NCBI RefSeq assembly: GCF_036884845.1
Contig: NZ_CP145732.1
Span: forward strand, 5,022,001-5,086,000
DNA length: 64,000 nt
DNA from: Pseudomonas sp. MAG733B
GTDB lineage: Bacteria; Pseudomonadota; Gammaproteobacteria; Pseudomonadales; Pseudomonadaceae
Direction of reading: 5' to 3'
Shown: piece after piece, positions 25,771 to 35,043 of the stretch
Layout of the letters: the number at the start of each line of letters is the position of its first letter
How positions within the stretch are numbered: the first letter of the stretch is position 1
Notes under the pieces: model-generated
Seen by the model: the letters and a program-made list of their open reading frames with translations, nothing else
Told to the model about the DNA's origin: nothing
The model's database searches: none
Made by a program: the position numbers and the translations under genes

Positions 25771-28124
25771 TGGCACACCAGCGGACCGATCAACGGGATC
25801 TGATCCTGGTTCATGTCCACGGCGAACTGCACCTGGCAGGTTTTGCCATCGGCCAGGGTCACCTGCAGATTGTTCTGCGGCTGCAGGTTTTCCAGGTACA
25901 CCAAGCCGTCCCAACCGACCACGGTTTGCGTGCCGCTCTGTGTGTGCAAAACACCGCTGCCCAAGGCCAATTCCTGCTGATGTGCGTCCACCAGCACGAT
26001 GCTCGCGGCGATCACCCGGCTCAGTGGAAATTCCAGCAAATAGCCGCTGCCACGACGCACAGCGATGCGTTGCTCGACGTTCGGGCTGCGCACGTTGGCC
26101 GGTAGATTCAGCGGATCGATTTCGTATTTGCCACGGTAATAGGCACTGCTCCACGGCACGAGCAAATGGCCGTTGCGATCGGTCTGGCCGACCTGCTGGT
26201 TTTCGTAGCGCACCGGGATGTTGGCATAGCCATCGGTGCTGACCACCACGAAGGCATCGTCGATGCGGTTGGCGGCGAACACCTGGCGGTCCATCCACAC
26301 CAGCGAACCGCTGGCATCGGCCCAGCGCGTTTCGGCGTCGCTGGTGCCGTAGACACCTGCCTGCAATTGCACCGATTGCAGGCGCCAGGTCAGGTCGGCC
26401 TGCCGGTAATCCGCCCCATCACCCTTGGCGTAACCGAGATTGAAACCCACCCCGCCCTCGGTCGGTACGGCGCGGCTGTAGTTGACGCGTTGTTGGCTTT
26501 GCCCGGTCTTGCTGCGCTCGCTGCTGATGGCCAGGCTGCTGCGCAGGTCGAAGGGAATCACCAGTTGCGCCTGCACCGCCCAGTTGCTGTCACCGATCTC
26601 GCGATTGGCAGACAGGTAAAAACTGCTGTTGCGCCACAGCGGTTTGCTCCACGTCAGGTTGAGCAGGCGCGTGCGCGAATCGTCCGCCGCGCGCACGTCG
26701 AAATACCCGGCGCCCAGGCTGCCCCAGGTATCGAGATTCACGCTCAGGGTCGCCTGTTCACTGCGCGTGCTGAGCGTGGTGTACGAGTTGTCGACAACCG
26801 TCAGGTCAGTGTATTGATCGCGCCGTTGCAGGCGCTGCCAGGAAAAACTGAAACGCTGGCTGCTGTACTGATAACCGAGGCTCATCTGCTGACCGCTTTC
26901 ACCGTCGAAACGGCTTTGGCTGATGGCGCTGTTGAGCACACCGAAATTGCCCAGGCGCACATTGCCGCCGACACCGCCAAGGCTCAGGGCGTCCGAGGCT
27001 TCGGCGTGGCTTTCCAGGGTGAAGTTGTCACTCAGGCCATAACGCAGGCTGCCGGACGTTACGCCGGGGCCGTAACTGAAATCACGCAGGCCGTAATCCT
27101 GGCGCAAGGTGCCAGCGGCCACCGAGAAGTCGCTCAAGCCTTTTTGCAGCAGGCTGCTGGTGACGTAGAACGGCACCGTGGTCGAGACCTGTCGACCCAA
27201 TGCATCGGTGGTGACCACTACGGCTTCGCCGGCGCCGTTGATGAAGGGAATGTTGGTCAGCGTGTAGGGGCCGGGTTGCAGATCGGCGCTGCTGGATTTG
27301 TAGCCGTTGATGAACAGGTCCACCGACGACGGCACCGCCGCCTCCCCGGCAAACTGCGGCAAGGGATAGGTCACCAGATCCGGGCGCACGCCGAAATCCC
27401 TGGAAAACTGCACCCCGCCCAGACGCACCGAATTGCTCCACGGCAAGGCACCGCTGACCAGATCCCCGGCCTCGTAGGTCAGCAGCCGCTCATCATCGGA
27501 GTAACGCCAGGTAGTGTCGTAACGCAGGTAGCCATTGCTCAGCGTACTGACTTCATCACCGGACAGCGTGCGGCGATATTGCCCGGTATTGGACAGAGTG
27601 CCCCAGCTGTCGAACAGCCGCACTTCGTTCCATGCCGCGAGGTATGTGCCGGCATCATCGGTGTCATTGAGGTACAGGTCATAGTTGAACAACGCGCCAA
27701 AACTGCTCAGGGCCGGAGTGCGCGGGTAGGCCTCGCGGCGGCCGACAAACTGTTCGGGCAACCAGTCCGGCGGCACGTCCAACAGCAAACGCTGGCCGTT
27801 GCTGTCGTACTCGCTGTGCAGGCCCGGCAGACTGTCGAGGCCGACTTCGGTGTCGATGTCTGCCGGCAGTTTCATTCCGGTATCGCGCAATGCACTGGCC
27901 GGGAGGAAAAACTGCCCGTTGCGCTGCTCGACCGCGACGACTCGTCCGGTGTTCATCTGGTTGACCACCAGCTCCAGAAACAACTGCGCATCGGCCACAG
28001 CCTCCATGCCGCTGGGCGGAGGCGGCAGGTCGCCGGCCTCTGCGTGATGAACGATCGCCAGGCAACACACCCAACCCACGGCCCACAACGGACGCTGAAC
28101 ACTGCGAGCCCAACCCTGGTTCAT
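25767..28124 (-). CDS. Archaic chaperone-usher pathway outer-membrane usher (CsuD-like)
   Basis: A 785-residue usher with an N-terminal signal ending near HHAEA, then the N-terminal chaperone-binding segment (DAQLFLELVVNQMNTGRVVA). A long beta-barrel follows with the usher signature VDLFINGYKSSSADLQPGPY near residue 270 and an FINGAGEAVVVTTDALGRQV block. The C-terminal domain ends IPLIGPLVCQ. It assembles and exports the pilus subunits encoded upstream. It lies 52 bases after the chaperone gene, and its stop overlaps the CsuE-like start. Confidence 0.93.
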   Translation of the reverse strand: MNQGWARSVQRPLWAVGWVCCLAIVHHAEAGDLPPPPSGMEAVADAQLFLELVVNQMNTGRVVAVEQRNGQFFLPASALRDTGMKLPADIDTEVGLDSLPGLHSEYDSNGQRLLLDVPPDWLPEQFVGRREAYPRTPALSSFGALFNYDLYLNDTDDAGTYLAAWNEVRLFDSWGTLSNTGQYRRTLSGDEVSTLSNGYLRYDTTWRYSDDERLLTYEAGDLVSGALPWSNSVRLGGVQFSRDFGVRPDLVTYPLPQFAGEAAVPSSVDLFINGYKSSSADLQPGPYTLTNIPFINGAGEAVVVTTDALGRQVSTTVPFYVTSSLLQKGLSDFSVAAGTLRQDYGLRDFSYGPGVTSGSLRYGLSDNFTLESHAEASDALSLGGVGGNVRLGNFGVLNSAISQSRFDGESGQQMSLGYQYSSQRFSFSWQRLQRRDQYTDLTVVDNSYTTLSTRSEQATLSVNLDTWGSLGAGYFDVRAADDSRTRLLNLTWSKPLWRNSSFYLSANREIGDSNWAVQAQLVIPFDLRSSLAISSERSKTGQSQQRVNYSRAVPTEGGVGFNLGYAKGDGADYRQADLTWRLQSVQLQAGVYGTSDAETRWADASGSLVWMDRQVFAANRIDDAFVVVSTDGYANIPVRYENQQVGQTDRNGHLLVPWSSAYYRGKYEIDPLNLPANVRSPNVEQRIAVRRGSGYLLEFPLSRVIAASIVLVDAHQQELALGSGVLHTQSGTQTVVGWDGLVYLENLQPQNNLQVTLADGKTCQVQFAVDMNQDQIPLIGPLVCQ

Positions 28125-28176
28125 TACTACTTTTTGTCCGTCATTGGACTGTTGACTCCTTTACCTCATCCGGCCT

Positions 28177-28950
28177 TCATCGCGCTGGCGCAATACTCTG
28201 CACCTGCGACGCGCCATTGACCCGCACCTGCAACGCCGGTTCGCCGGCAACCGGACCGGGCGCAGGCCAACGCATGATGGCGCCGGGCAACACGTAGCCC
28301 AGCAGTCCTTCAACCAAGGGTTTGGTCTGGCTGCCCTGCTTGAGTGCCACATCGGTCAGCCGCGCGTGCACCGCGCCCTGGTTGCGCACTTCCACATAGG
28401 GCTTGCCGTCCACGGCCACCGTGCGCCAGGTCAGGTTCGGCAGGCCGATGCCTTTCGGATCGCGCTGGCGGGTGGTGTCTTCCTTGCTCCACAGGCCTGC
28501 GCCATAGGCGAACAACGGCACCGAGTAGCGCATCTGGAAACGAATCGCCGCCGCGGTTTTGCCGTCATCCGCCTGAGGTGGTTTCGCCGAGGGAATTTCA
28601 TCGATGATGATCCGGTAGGCCAGCTCCTGACCCGGCGGAACATCCCGGGTTCGCGTCAGGCGCACCAGTTGCTTCTGGCCCGGTTCGATCTTCGCCACAG
28701 GTGGGCTGCCGATCACGTCGCGCTGATTCTGGTATTGATCGCTGAAGCCGCTCTGGCTCCAGGCAAACACGCGGATCTGCAGATTGGCCGTCTCGCTGCC
28801 GCGATTTTCCAGCCACAAGGCGCTGGCCTGTTGATCGGCCTCCAGCACCGGATCGATCGGCCAGATCAGCACCGAACTGGCCGCCTGCACCTTGGCCACT
28901 CCCAGCAACAGCACCGCCGACAACGTGCATCGCATAACCGGTAACCACAT
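28177..28950 (-). CDS. Periplasmic pilus assembly chaperone (CsuC-like)
   Basis: A 257-residue protein with signal peptide MWLPVMRCTLSAVLLLGVAK ending VQAAS. The two immunoglobulin-like domains include IRVFAWSQSGFSDQYQNQ, QLVRLTRT (subunit-binding G1-strand region with its basic residue) and ELAYRIIIDEIPS. It would donate a strand to the SCPU subunits in the periplasm and hand them to the usher. A second in-frame ATG at 28935 is possible as the start. Gene order (subunits, chaperone, usher, tip) is that of csu operons. Confidence 0.9.
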   Translation of the reverse strand: MWLPVMRCTLSAVLLLGVAKVQAASSVLIWPIDPVLEADQQASALWLENRGSETANLQIRVFAWSQSGFSDQYQNQRDVIGSPPVAKIEPGQKQLVRLTRTRDVPPGQELAYRIIIDEIPSAKPPQADDGKTAAAIRFQMRYSVPLFAYGAGLWSKEDTTRQRDPKGIGLPNLTWRTVAVDGKPYVEVRNQGAVHARLTDVALKQGSQTKPLVEGLLGYVLPGAIMRWPAPGPVAGEPALQVRVNGASQVQSIAPAR

Positions 28951-28978
28951 ACACCTGCTCCTTGTTCAAATCACTCCG

Positions 28979-29479
28979 TTACCACGACAACTGCACTTGC
29001 AGCACATCGCTGTAGGTTCCTCCCGGCTGATTGCCCGGTAACTGCACCTGGCCGTAGATCGGCAGGCTGATGTTGTTTGCGTCGCTGTACGCCACTGCCA
29101 CGCTTTGGCCGATTCCCAAGACCTGGCTGAACGCCGCATCGCGAAACAACTGATACGCCACCCGGTTGCTGCCGGTGGTGAGCTGCATCTGTCGCCCGCC
29201 GTTGTTGTACTGACCACCATCGACGCTCATGTTCAGCGTCACCCCCGGCGTGCATTGCAACTTCACCCCGCCGGTCAACGCCACCTGGACCGGGCCGGTG
29301 GCCAGCGCTGAACGGCTGCCGAAATTCAGGCTGCCGTAATTGGAAACGCCGCCGACCACCAGGCAACCGGCGGTCACCGTGGCGCTGACCTGGAAGCTCT
29401 GGCTGGTCACCGCCGCCAGCGGCAACGGCACACTGCCTGCGCACAGCAGCAGAAACGCCGCACAAGCATGGCGGGCCAT
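28979..29479 (-). CDS. Spore coat U domain pilus subunit (CsuB-like, fourth of operon)
   Basis: A 166-residue exported protein with signal peptide MARHACAAFLLLCAGSVPLP ending LAAVT. It has the SCPU pattern: VTAGCLVVGGVSNYGSLNFG at the N-terminus, a second Cys in LQCTPGVTLNMSVDGG, and the closing PGGTYSDVLQVQLSW donor strand. It starts four bases after the previous subunit gene, so they are probably translationally coupled. It is one of four short SCPU subunits here; which is the minor adaptor cannot be read from sequence. Confidence 0.83.
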   Translation of the reverse strand: MARHACAAFLLLCAGSVPLPLAAVTSQSFQVSATVTAGCLVVGGVSNYGSLNFGSRSALATGPVQVALTGGVKLQCTPGVTLNMSVDGGQYNNGGRQMQLTTGSNRVAYQLFRDAAFSQVLGIGQSVAVAYSDANNISLPIYGQVQLPGNQPGGTYSDVLQVQLSW

Positions 29480-29483
29480 GGCG

Positions 29484-30020
29484 CTAGAACGTCAGTTCGA
29501 CGGCGACGGTGTCGGTGTAAGTACCGGCGGGCAAACCAGCCTTGCCCAGCGCCTGGCCGTAGATGTTCACGGTCTGCGCCACCCCGGTGCTGGGGGCGAG
29601 GTTGATCACGCCGTCAATCGCCAGCAGCTGCGAGTGCCCGGCATCGGTGTACAAGTCATACGGCACGTAGTTGGCAACCCCGTCATACAGCGCTCGGGTA
29701 CCGCCCGCCGATTGCCCGTCATGGGCGCCGGCGCGGACCTTGACCGTCGGCGTGGTGCCGCTGGAGCAGAGAATCGACAGCGCCCCGCCGCCACCGCCCA
29801 GCACCTGGCCGCTGGCGGAGGTGAACAGGCTGTTGGCGGTGCCGAAATTCAACGCGCCGAAGTTCAGGTTGGTGGAGCCGCCGACACCGTTGACCTGACA
29901 ACTGCTGGTCAGGATCAGGCTGGAAGTGATCTGGCCGGTGACCGTGGTGGCGGCCGTTGCGCTGGACGCCAGCGTCAGGCCAAGCAATGACAATCCGATC
30001 CTTGATGCAAACGTACGCAT
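29484..30020 (-). CDS. Spore coat U domain pilus subunit (third of operon)
   Basis: A 178-residue exported protein with signal peptide MRTFASRIGLSLLGLTLASS ending ATAAT. The SCPU features are SSCQVNGVGGSTNLNFGALN, a second Cys in LSILCSSGTTPTVKVRAG, and C-terminal PAGTYTDTVAVELTF. A GAGGACGG ribosome site precedes ATG 30020. It is a candidate major rod subunit of the pilus together with the gene at 30041. Confidence 0.85.
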   Translation of the reverse strand: MRTFASRIGLSLLGLTLASSATAATTVTGQITSSLILTSSCQVNGVGGSTNLNFGALNFGTANSLFTSASGQVLGGGGGALSILCSSGTTPTVKVRAGAHDGQSAGGTRALYDGVANYVPYDLYTDAGHSQLLAIDGVINLAPSTGVAQTVNIYGQALGKAGLPAGTYTDTVAVELTF

Positions 30021-30040
30021 GGTGTCCGTCCTCTACGGGG

Positions 30041-30574
30041 TTACCAGTCGAGCGTCACCGTCAGGGTGTCGGTATAGACACCGGCCGGTAGCGCGCGGGT
30101 ATTCGCCACCACCGAGCCGAATACCGGAATCGGTATCTGCGCCCCGCTGGTAACAGCGAAATTGTGTTGTTGGCCGATGCTGTAGCTGCGGTTACCGGAA
30201 GCATCGAGGAACAATTGATAAGGGATGGTCTGGCTGCCATTGCTCAGGCGCCGGGTGGTGCCGTCGCCGTGAGTGCCGCCGTCGATGGTGACGGTGAAAC
30301 CGGTGACCGAGGGGTTGCAGGCAACGTTCAGCTTGCCGCTGGCTTCGTCGCCGAGACTGGCCTTGATCGGGTTGTTCCAGGTCGGGCCTTGCTGGCCGAA
30401 ATCGAGGGTGCCGAAGTCGGCGACCGGGCTATCGGGGTTGGCCCCGTTAGTCACTTCGCAACCGGCGATGAGGGTCAGCCGCGCCTGAATCTGCCCGCTG
30501 ATTGCGGCCTGCGCGACACCGCCCGTCAGTAGCAGTGCGCCTATGGCGATAACCCTGCAAAACTCGATTGTCAT
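30041..30574 (-). CDS. Spore coat U domain pilus subunit (second of operon)
   Basis: A 177-residue exported protein. ATG 30574 gives the clean signal peptide MTIEFCRVIAIGALLLTGGV ending AQAA; the open frame extends 35 codons further but without signal character. SCPU features include AGCEVTNGANPDSPVADFGT, a second Cys in LNVACNPSVTGFTVTIDGG, and the closing PAGVYTDTLTVTLDW. It is closely similar in layout to the next two subunits, consistent with duplication within the operon. Confidence 0.83.
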   Translation of the reverse strand: MTIEFCRVIAIGALLLTGGVAQAAISGQIQARLTLIAGCEVTNGANPDSPVADFGTLDFGQQGPTWNNPIKASLGDEASGKLNVACNPSVTGFTVTIDGGTHGDGTTRRLSNGSQTIPYQLFLDASGNRSYSIGQQHNFAVTSGAQIPIPVFGSVVANTRALPAGVYTDTLTVTLDW

Positions 30575-30679
30575 CACACCAATCCCAATTCCTTCAGGAT
30601 TAAACACACGGTCGTTCGCTCGCGAACACCTCCTTCCCTGCACAATCGGGCTCCGCCAGATTGTTTGCTGCCAATCCAC

Positions 30680-31207
30680 TCACCAGCTCACCGTCACCTT
30701 CACCAGATCCGAATAGCGACCGACCCGCACAATGTCCGCCAAGGGTTCGATGCGCGCATACAAGGGTAAATCCACCGAGCCGCTGTCCGGCACGCGACCG
30801 CTCATCGGCACATCCACCGCCAGCGGAATACGCCGCGCCGGGTCCTGATACAGCCGATAGGGAATGGGTTTGCTGTGCTCGGCGTTAGCCGCCATGTAGC
30901 GCACGTCGCCGACGCCGCCATGCAGGCCGCCATCCACGCGTAATTGATAAGGGGTATCGGGGTTGCATTCGAGCCGTGGCAAGCGCTCGTTCATCAGCGC
31001 GGCGCTCAATGGCCCGGCAGGATCATCCAGACGCGCGGTGCTGCCGAAGTCCAGCACGCCCAGTTGCTCGATTCCTGCGCTGCGTTGTTGCCCGACCAAT
31101 TGACAGCCGCGCTGCACATCGACCCGTACCTCCACCTGGAGTTCGGCGGCCGATACTGTCGCACTGAGCCCTGCGCCCAAGACTGCCAACACCACACGTC
31201 CATTCAC
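30680..31207 (-). CDS. Spore coat U domain pilus subunit (first of operon)
   Basis: A 175-residue exported protein starting at GTG 31207 with AAGGA eight bases upstream and signal peptide MNGRVVLAVLGAGLSATVSA. The SCPU pattern is recognisable (RGCQLVGQQRSAGIEQLGVL, LECNPDTPYQLRVDGGLHGG, RVGRYSDLVKVTVSW) but more divergent than in the other three subunits. It is the promoter-proximal gene of the seven-gene operon; 105 bases separate it from the next subunit, the widest gap within the operon. Confidence 0.8.
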   Translation of the reverse strand: MNGRVVLAVLGAGLSATVSAAELQVEVRVDVQRGCQLVGQQRSAGIEQLGVLDFGSTARLDDPAGPLSAALMNERLPRLECNPDTPYQLRVDGGLHGGVGDVRYMAANAEHSKPIPYRLYQDPARRIPLAVDVPMSGRVPDSGSVDLPLYARIEPLADIVRVGRYSDLVKVTVSW

Positions 31208-31490
31208 GGCCCCATTCCTTTTGAGGGGTGTCTTGTAGAAGTCAGGTTAGCAATGCATCGGGAAATCGCCAGTCAGCTAACGATAATTGGATCCATGAAA
31301 AGCAGTGATTTTATAGTGCCACTACCGCCAAAAGCCTCGACGGCTACGGGTTATAAGCTGTACACACCGCAGTATTCCGTCCAATTACATCCGAATTCAA
31401 TCGACACAACTGGAAGCACATTCATCGCTCTGGTTACACTACGCCGCCGCAGCTCGGGGAGCCTGCCTGAAGATCACGGGGTGACATCCA

Positions 31491-32609
31491 GTGGCCGTTC
31501 GACCGCCCAACCGTTCACGTCTCACACCACGCTGGCCGTCACTTCGCCGCCTGTTCGGCAAAGCCTCGGCCGCGCCTGCGACCGGTCGGCTCATCCACGA
31601 CTACTTTCACCACAAGGCCCATGCCCAGGGCTACACCCTCAGTCACAGCCAGCAACGCGTGATCGACTGCATGGCGCAACACGCCACGACGCTGACGGGC
31701 GCTGCGGCGAAAACCCTGCCGGGGCTCTATCTGCATGGTGCCGTAGGCCGTGGCAAGAGCTGGCTGCTGGATGGTTTCTTCCAGGCCATTCCCCTTGCGG
31801 AAAAACAACGCCTGCACTTCCACGAGTTTTTTGCCTGCCTGCACCAAGGGATGTTCCGCCATCGCGATCAGCCGGATGCGCTGGCGACCACCCTCGATGA
31901 ATTGCTGCGTGATTGCCGGGTGTTGTGTTTCGACGAGTTCCACGTCCATGACATCGGCGATGCGATGTTGATCACGCGGCTGTTCAAGGCATTGTTCCGC
32001 CGAGGCATCCTGCTGCTGGTCACTTCCAATTACCCACCGGAAGGCCTGCTGCCCAATCCGCTGTACCATGCGCGCTTCAAACCGGTGATCGACCTGATCA
32101 ATGCGCGCATGCAGGTGATGGAAGTCGGCGGGCCGCACGACTACCGCAGTCAGGTCAGAACCCACGCGCAGCAATTGTTCACTCAAGGTAAGTACGTCTG
32201 GCCCGCCACGCAGGCGCAGCGTCAGGCCTCCAACCTGCCTGACGCCGATGCCGCCGCCATTGCCTTGCCGGTCGGTACGCGCCACTTGCCGGCGCGCTAC
32301 TGTGAAGGGCGCACCATCGGTTTTACCTTCAGCGATTTGTGCGATCAGCCCACGGCAGTCATGGATTATCTGGAATTGTGCCGACGCTTCGATCACTGGA
32401 TCATCGATGAACTGCCGAACCTGGCGGACTGTTCGATTGCCGCCCAGCAGCGTTTCATCAATCTGGTGGACGTTCTGTACGATCAGGACAAGCACCTGAT
32501 CCTGCTCGGCCAACGCTCGTTGCGTGAAAGCCTGGACGGTGATGCGATTGATCTGGCGCGTACGCGCAGCCGGTTGGGGCAGTTGGTGGAAGTTCGGGAG
32601 CCAGCCTGA
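31491..32609 (+). CDS. zapE: AFG1/ZapE-like P-loop ATPase
   Basis: A 372-residue AFG1-family ATPase. The Walker A is GLYLHGAVGRGKSWLLDGFF (near residues 82-101), followed by RLHFHEFFACLHQGM. The Walker B is VLCFDEFHVHDIGDAMLI, and TSNYPPEGLLPNPLYHARF lies further on. E. coli ZapE, of like length, influences Z-ring constriction; mitochondrial AFG1 works in protein quality control. The GTG start at 31491 has GGGGTGA seven bases upstream. It is divergent from the pilus operon, with a 283-base gap that contains no gene. It could be a second AFG1 paralogue in this genome; I cannot tell. Confidence 0.82.
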   Translation: MAVRPPNRSRLTPRWPSLRRLFGKASAAPATGRLIHDYFHHKAHAQGYTLSHSQQRVIDCMAQHATTLTGAAAKTLPGLYLHGAVGRGKSWLLDGFFQAIPLAEKQRLHFHEFFACLHQGMFRHRDQPDALATTLDELLRDCRVLCFDEFHVHDIGDAMLITRLFKALFRRGILLLVTSNYPPEGLLPNPLYHARFKPVIDLINARMQVMEVGGPHDYRSQVRTHAQQLFTQGKYVWPATQAQRQASNLPDADAAAIALPVGTRHLPARYCEGRTIGFTFSDLCDQPTAVMDYLELCRRFDHWIIDELPNLADCSIAAQQRFINLVDVLYDQDKHLILLGQRSLRESLDGDAIDLARTRSRLGQLVEVREPA

Positions 32610-32671
32610 CAGGCAATCTCCCTTTCCCGCTATCATGCCGCCCATTCACTCGATCTACAGCGAACCCTTTC

Positions 32672-33988
32672 ATGCACACCCTTGCACAACTGCGCGCCGG
32701 CACGCTGGCAGGCATCACTCGCCTGGACCTCAGCTGCGGCCTGACAGAATTCCCCCGGGAAATCTTCGATCTGGCGGACTCCCTGGAAGTGCTGAACCTC
32801 AGCGGCAACGCTTTGAGCTGCCTGCCGGACGACCTGCATCGCCTGACCCGTTTGCGCGTGTTGTTCTGCTCGGACAATCTGTTTACCGAATTGCCCGCGT
32901 GCGTGGGTCGTTGCATGGCGCTGACCATGGTCGGCTTCAAGGCCAATCGCATCGAGCACGTACCGGGCGCTGCGTTACCGCCCCGGCTGCGCTGGCTGAT
33001 CCTCACCGAGAATTGCATCGAGTCCCTGCCGACCGAACTGGGTGAACGCCCGGACCTGCAAAAGCTGATGCTCGCGGGCAACCGTTTACAGTGCTTGCCC
33101 GAGAGTCTGCGCAACTGCCACCGACTCGAACTGATTCGCATCGCCGCCAACCGGTTGACCGAGTTACCTGAATGGTTGTTGTCCCTGCCGAGCCTGAGTT
33201 GGCTGGCCTACGCCGGCAACCCGCTGGAAAGCGAAGCGGCCCTTGAAGCAACGGCGAACATCCCTTGGTCGCAACTGCAACTGGAGTAGCAAATCGGCCA
33301 GGGCGCTTCGGGCGTGATCCATCGGGCCTCTTGGGCCAAACCGGGCCAGACCACAAGCGCCGTTGCGGTCAAACTCTACAAAGGCGAAATGACCAGCGAT
33401 GGCTCGCCGCTACACGAAATGAACGCCTGCATCAGCGCTGGCAGCCATCCCAACCTGATTCGCGTTGAGGGTCGGGTGGTCGATCATCCGCAACAAACGG
33501 CAGGATTGGTGATGCAGTTGATCGAACCGGACTATCGCAACCTCGCCGGGTTGCCGAGCCTGGCGTCCTGTAGCCGCGACGTCTACGCCGACGATACCCG
33601 CTTCAGTGCCGAAGTCGCCCTGCGCATCGCCCGCGGCATCGCATCGGTGGCCGGACACTTGCACCATCACGGCATTACCCACGGCGATCTGTACGGCCAC
33701 AACATTCTGTGGAACGAGCACGGTGATTGCCTGTTGGGTGACTTTGGCGCGGCGTCATTCCATGCCACGGCGGACAATCCGCAAAGCCGGGCATTGCAAC
33801 GAATCGAAGTGCGAGCGTTCGGGATTCTGCTGGGGGAATTGCTGGAGCGGATTGACTCCGGGTTGAGCGATGAACAGCGTGGGACGCTGCGAGATCTGGA
33901 ACAGTGCTGCTGTCAGCCCGATGTGCTGGCGCGGCCGGGGTTTGATGAGGTTGTTCAGGCGTTGGCAGTGCTTAACTCCGACAGCTAA
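32672..33988 (+). pseudogene. Leucine-rich-repeat protein kinase interrupted by one in-frame amber codon
   Basis: The first part (32672-33286, 205 residues) is a run of about seven leucine-rich repeats, such as LEVLNLSGNALSCLPDDLHR and LRWLILTENCIESLPTELGE. A TAG at 33287-33289 follows WSQLQLE. The same frame continues directly into a protein kinase domain of about 230 residues: glycine loop QIGQGASGVIHRA, AVKLYKG (ATP-binding Lys), HHHGITHGDLYGHNILW (catalytic loop with HGD in place of HRD), and LLGDFGAASF (DFG). Nothing else is damaged, so a single nonsense change, or readthrough, separates the two halves. Intact homologues in pseudomonads are single LRR-kinase proteins to my knowledge. ATG 33314 or the preceding GTG could start a kinase-only product, but it would lack the glycine loop. 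Confidence 0.8.
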
Positions 33989-34004
33989 CAGCCCGTACAA
34001 AAAT

Positions 34005-34100
34005 CTGTGGCGAGGGAGCTTGCTCCCGCTCGGTTGCGAAGCAGCCGTCGCTTTTGGGGACGGCTTCGCCGTCCAGCGGGAGCAAGCTTCCTCGCCACAG
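34005..34100. repeat. REP-type inverted repeat (CTGTGGCGAGGGAGCTTGCT family)
   Basis: Arms CTGTGGCGAGGGAGCTTGCT and AGCAAGCTTCCTCGCCACAG (one mismatch) flank a 50-base centre that itself contains the smaller hairpin GACGGC-TTC-GCCGTC. It lies between the convergent kinase and YebC-family genes. The same family recurs at 45861-45994. Confidence 0.85.
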
Positions 34101-34122
34101 GTTAGATCAAAGCCAGTCTGAC

Positions 34123-34827
34123 TTAACCCGCCAACCCGACAAACATGTCCTGCACGTCGTCGTGGTTATCGAGGCCTTCGAGGAACGCTTCGACTTCAGC
34201 CATCTGCTCATCGCTCAGGCCGCTGACCGGATTCTTCGGCTGGTAACCCAGCTTGGCCGACAGCACGGTGAAGCCTTGCTCGGGCAGGGCTTTTTGTACC
34301 GCGTCCAGGTCGGTAGGCTCGGTCAGGAACAGGGTCGCACCGTCTTCGCCCGGCTCGAAATCCTGGGCACCGGCTTCAATCGCGGCCATTTCCGGATCGG
34401 CGTCCGGGGTATCCGGCGAGGCTTCGATCATGCCGACGTGGTTGAAGTCCCAGGCCACCGAACCGGAAGCGCCCAATTGGCCCTTGCGGAACGCGACGCG
34501 GATTTCAGCCACGGTGCGGTTGATGTTGTCCGTCACGCATTCAACGATCAGCGGCACCTGGTGCGGGGCGAAGCCCTCATAGGTCACGCGATGGTATTGC
34601 ACGGTTTCGCCCAACAGGCCCGCACCCTTCTTGATGGCGCGGTCCAGTGTTTCCTTGGGCATCGAAGCTTTCTTGGCCTGTTCAACCACCAGACGCAGGT
34701 GTGCGTTGGTGGTGGTATCGGCACCGTTGCGCGCAGCAATGGTGATTTCCTTCACCAGTTTGCCGAAGATCTTGCCCTTGGCGTTGGCTGCCGCTTCTTT
34801 GTGTTTAACCTTCCACTGTGCGCCCAT
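34123..34827 (-). CDS. YebC/PmpR-family protein
   Basis: A 234-residue protein of the YebC/TACO1 family. It shows the N-terminal [20 protein letters not shown] and [20 protein letters not shown], the central ALIVEC-like [20 protein letters not shown], and a C-terminal acidic tail. Members have been reported as transcriptional regulators (PmpR) and more recently as ribosome-associated factors that help translate difficult motifs. The start [18 protein letters not shown] differs from the canonical MAGHSKW, so this is probably the second paralogue rather than the ruvC-linked copy. Role unproven. Confidence 0.85.
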   Translation of the reverse strand: MGAQWKVKHKEAAANAKGKIFGKLVKEITIAARNGADTTTNAHLRLVVEQAKKASMPKETLDRAIKKGAGLLGETVQYHRVTYEGFAPHQVPLIVECVTDNINRTVAEIRVAFRKGQLGASGSVAWDFNHVGMIEASPDTPDADPEMAAIEAGAQDFEPGEDGATLFLTEPTDLDAVQKALPEQGFTVLSAKLGYQPKNPVSGLSDEQMAEVEAFLEGLDNHDDVQDMFVGLAG

Positions 34828-35043
34828 TACTCACTCTCTTGTCTATGGCGCCGAGACATCTATTGGCCGACGCTTTGCGCAAGTTTACCCGGCCTAAAGT
34901 TGGCAATCGACCAAAAATTCCGACCACGAATCGACATCTTCTCCAACGGTTGTAGGGCGATTCTGAAACTTCGGTTTGCGATGTCCATAAACCGCTGAGG
35001 TTTCGTACCCTCTTCGCCTGTACCCATGGCAGAAGCGCGTTCG

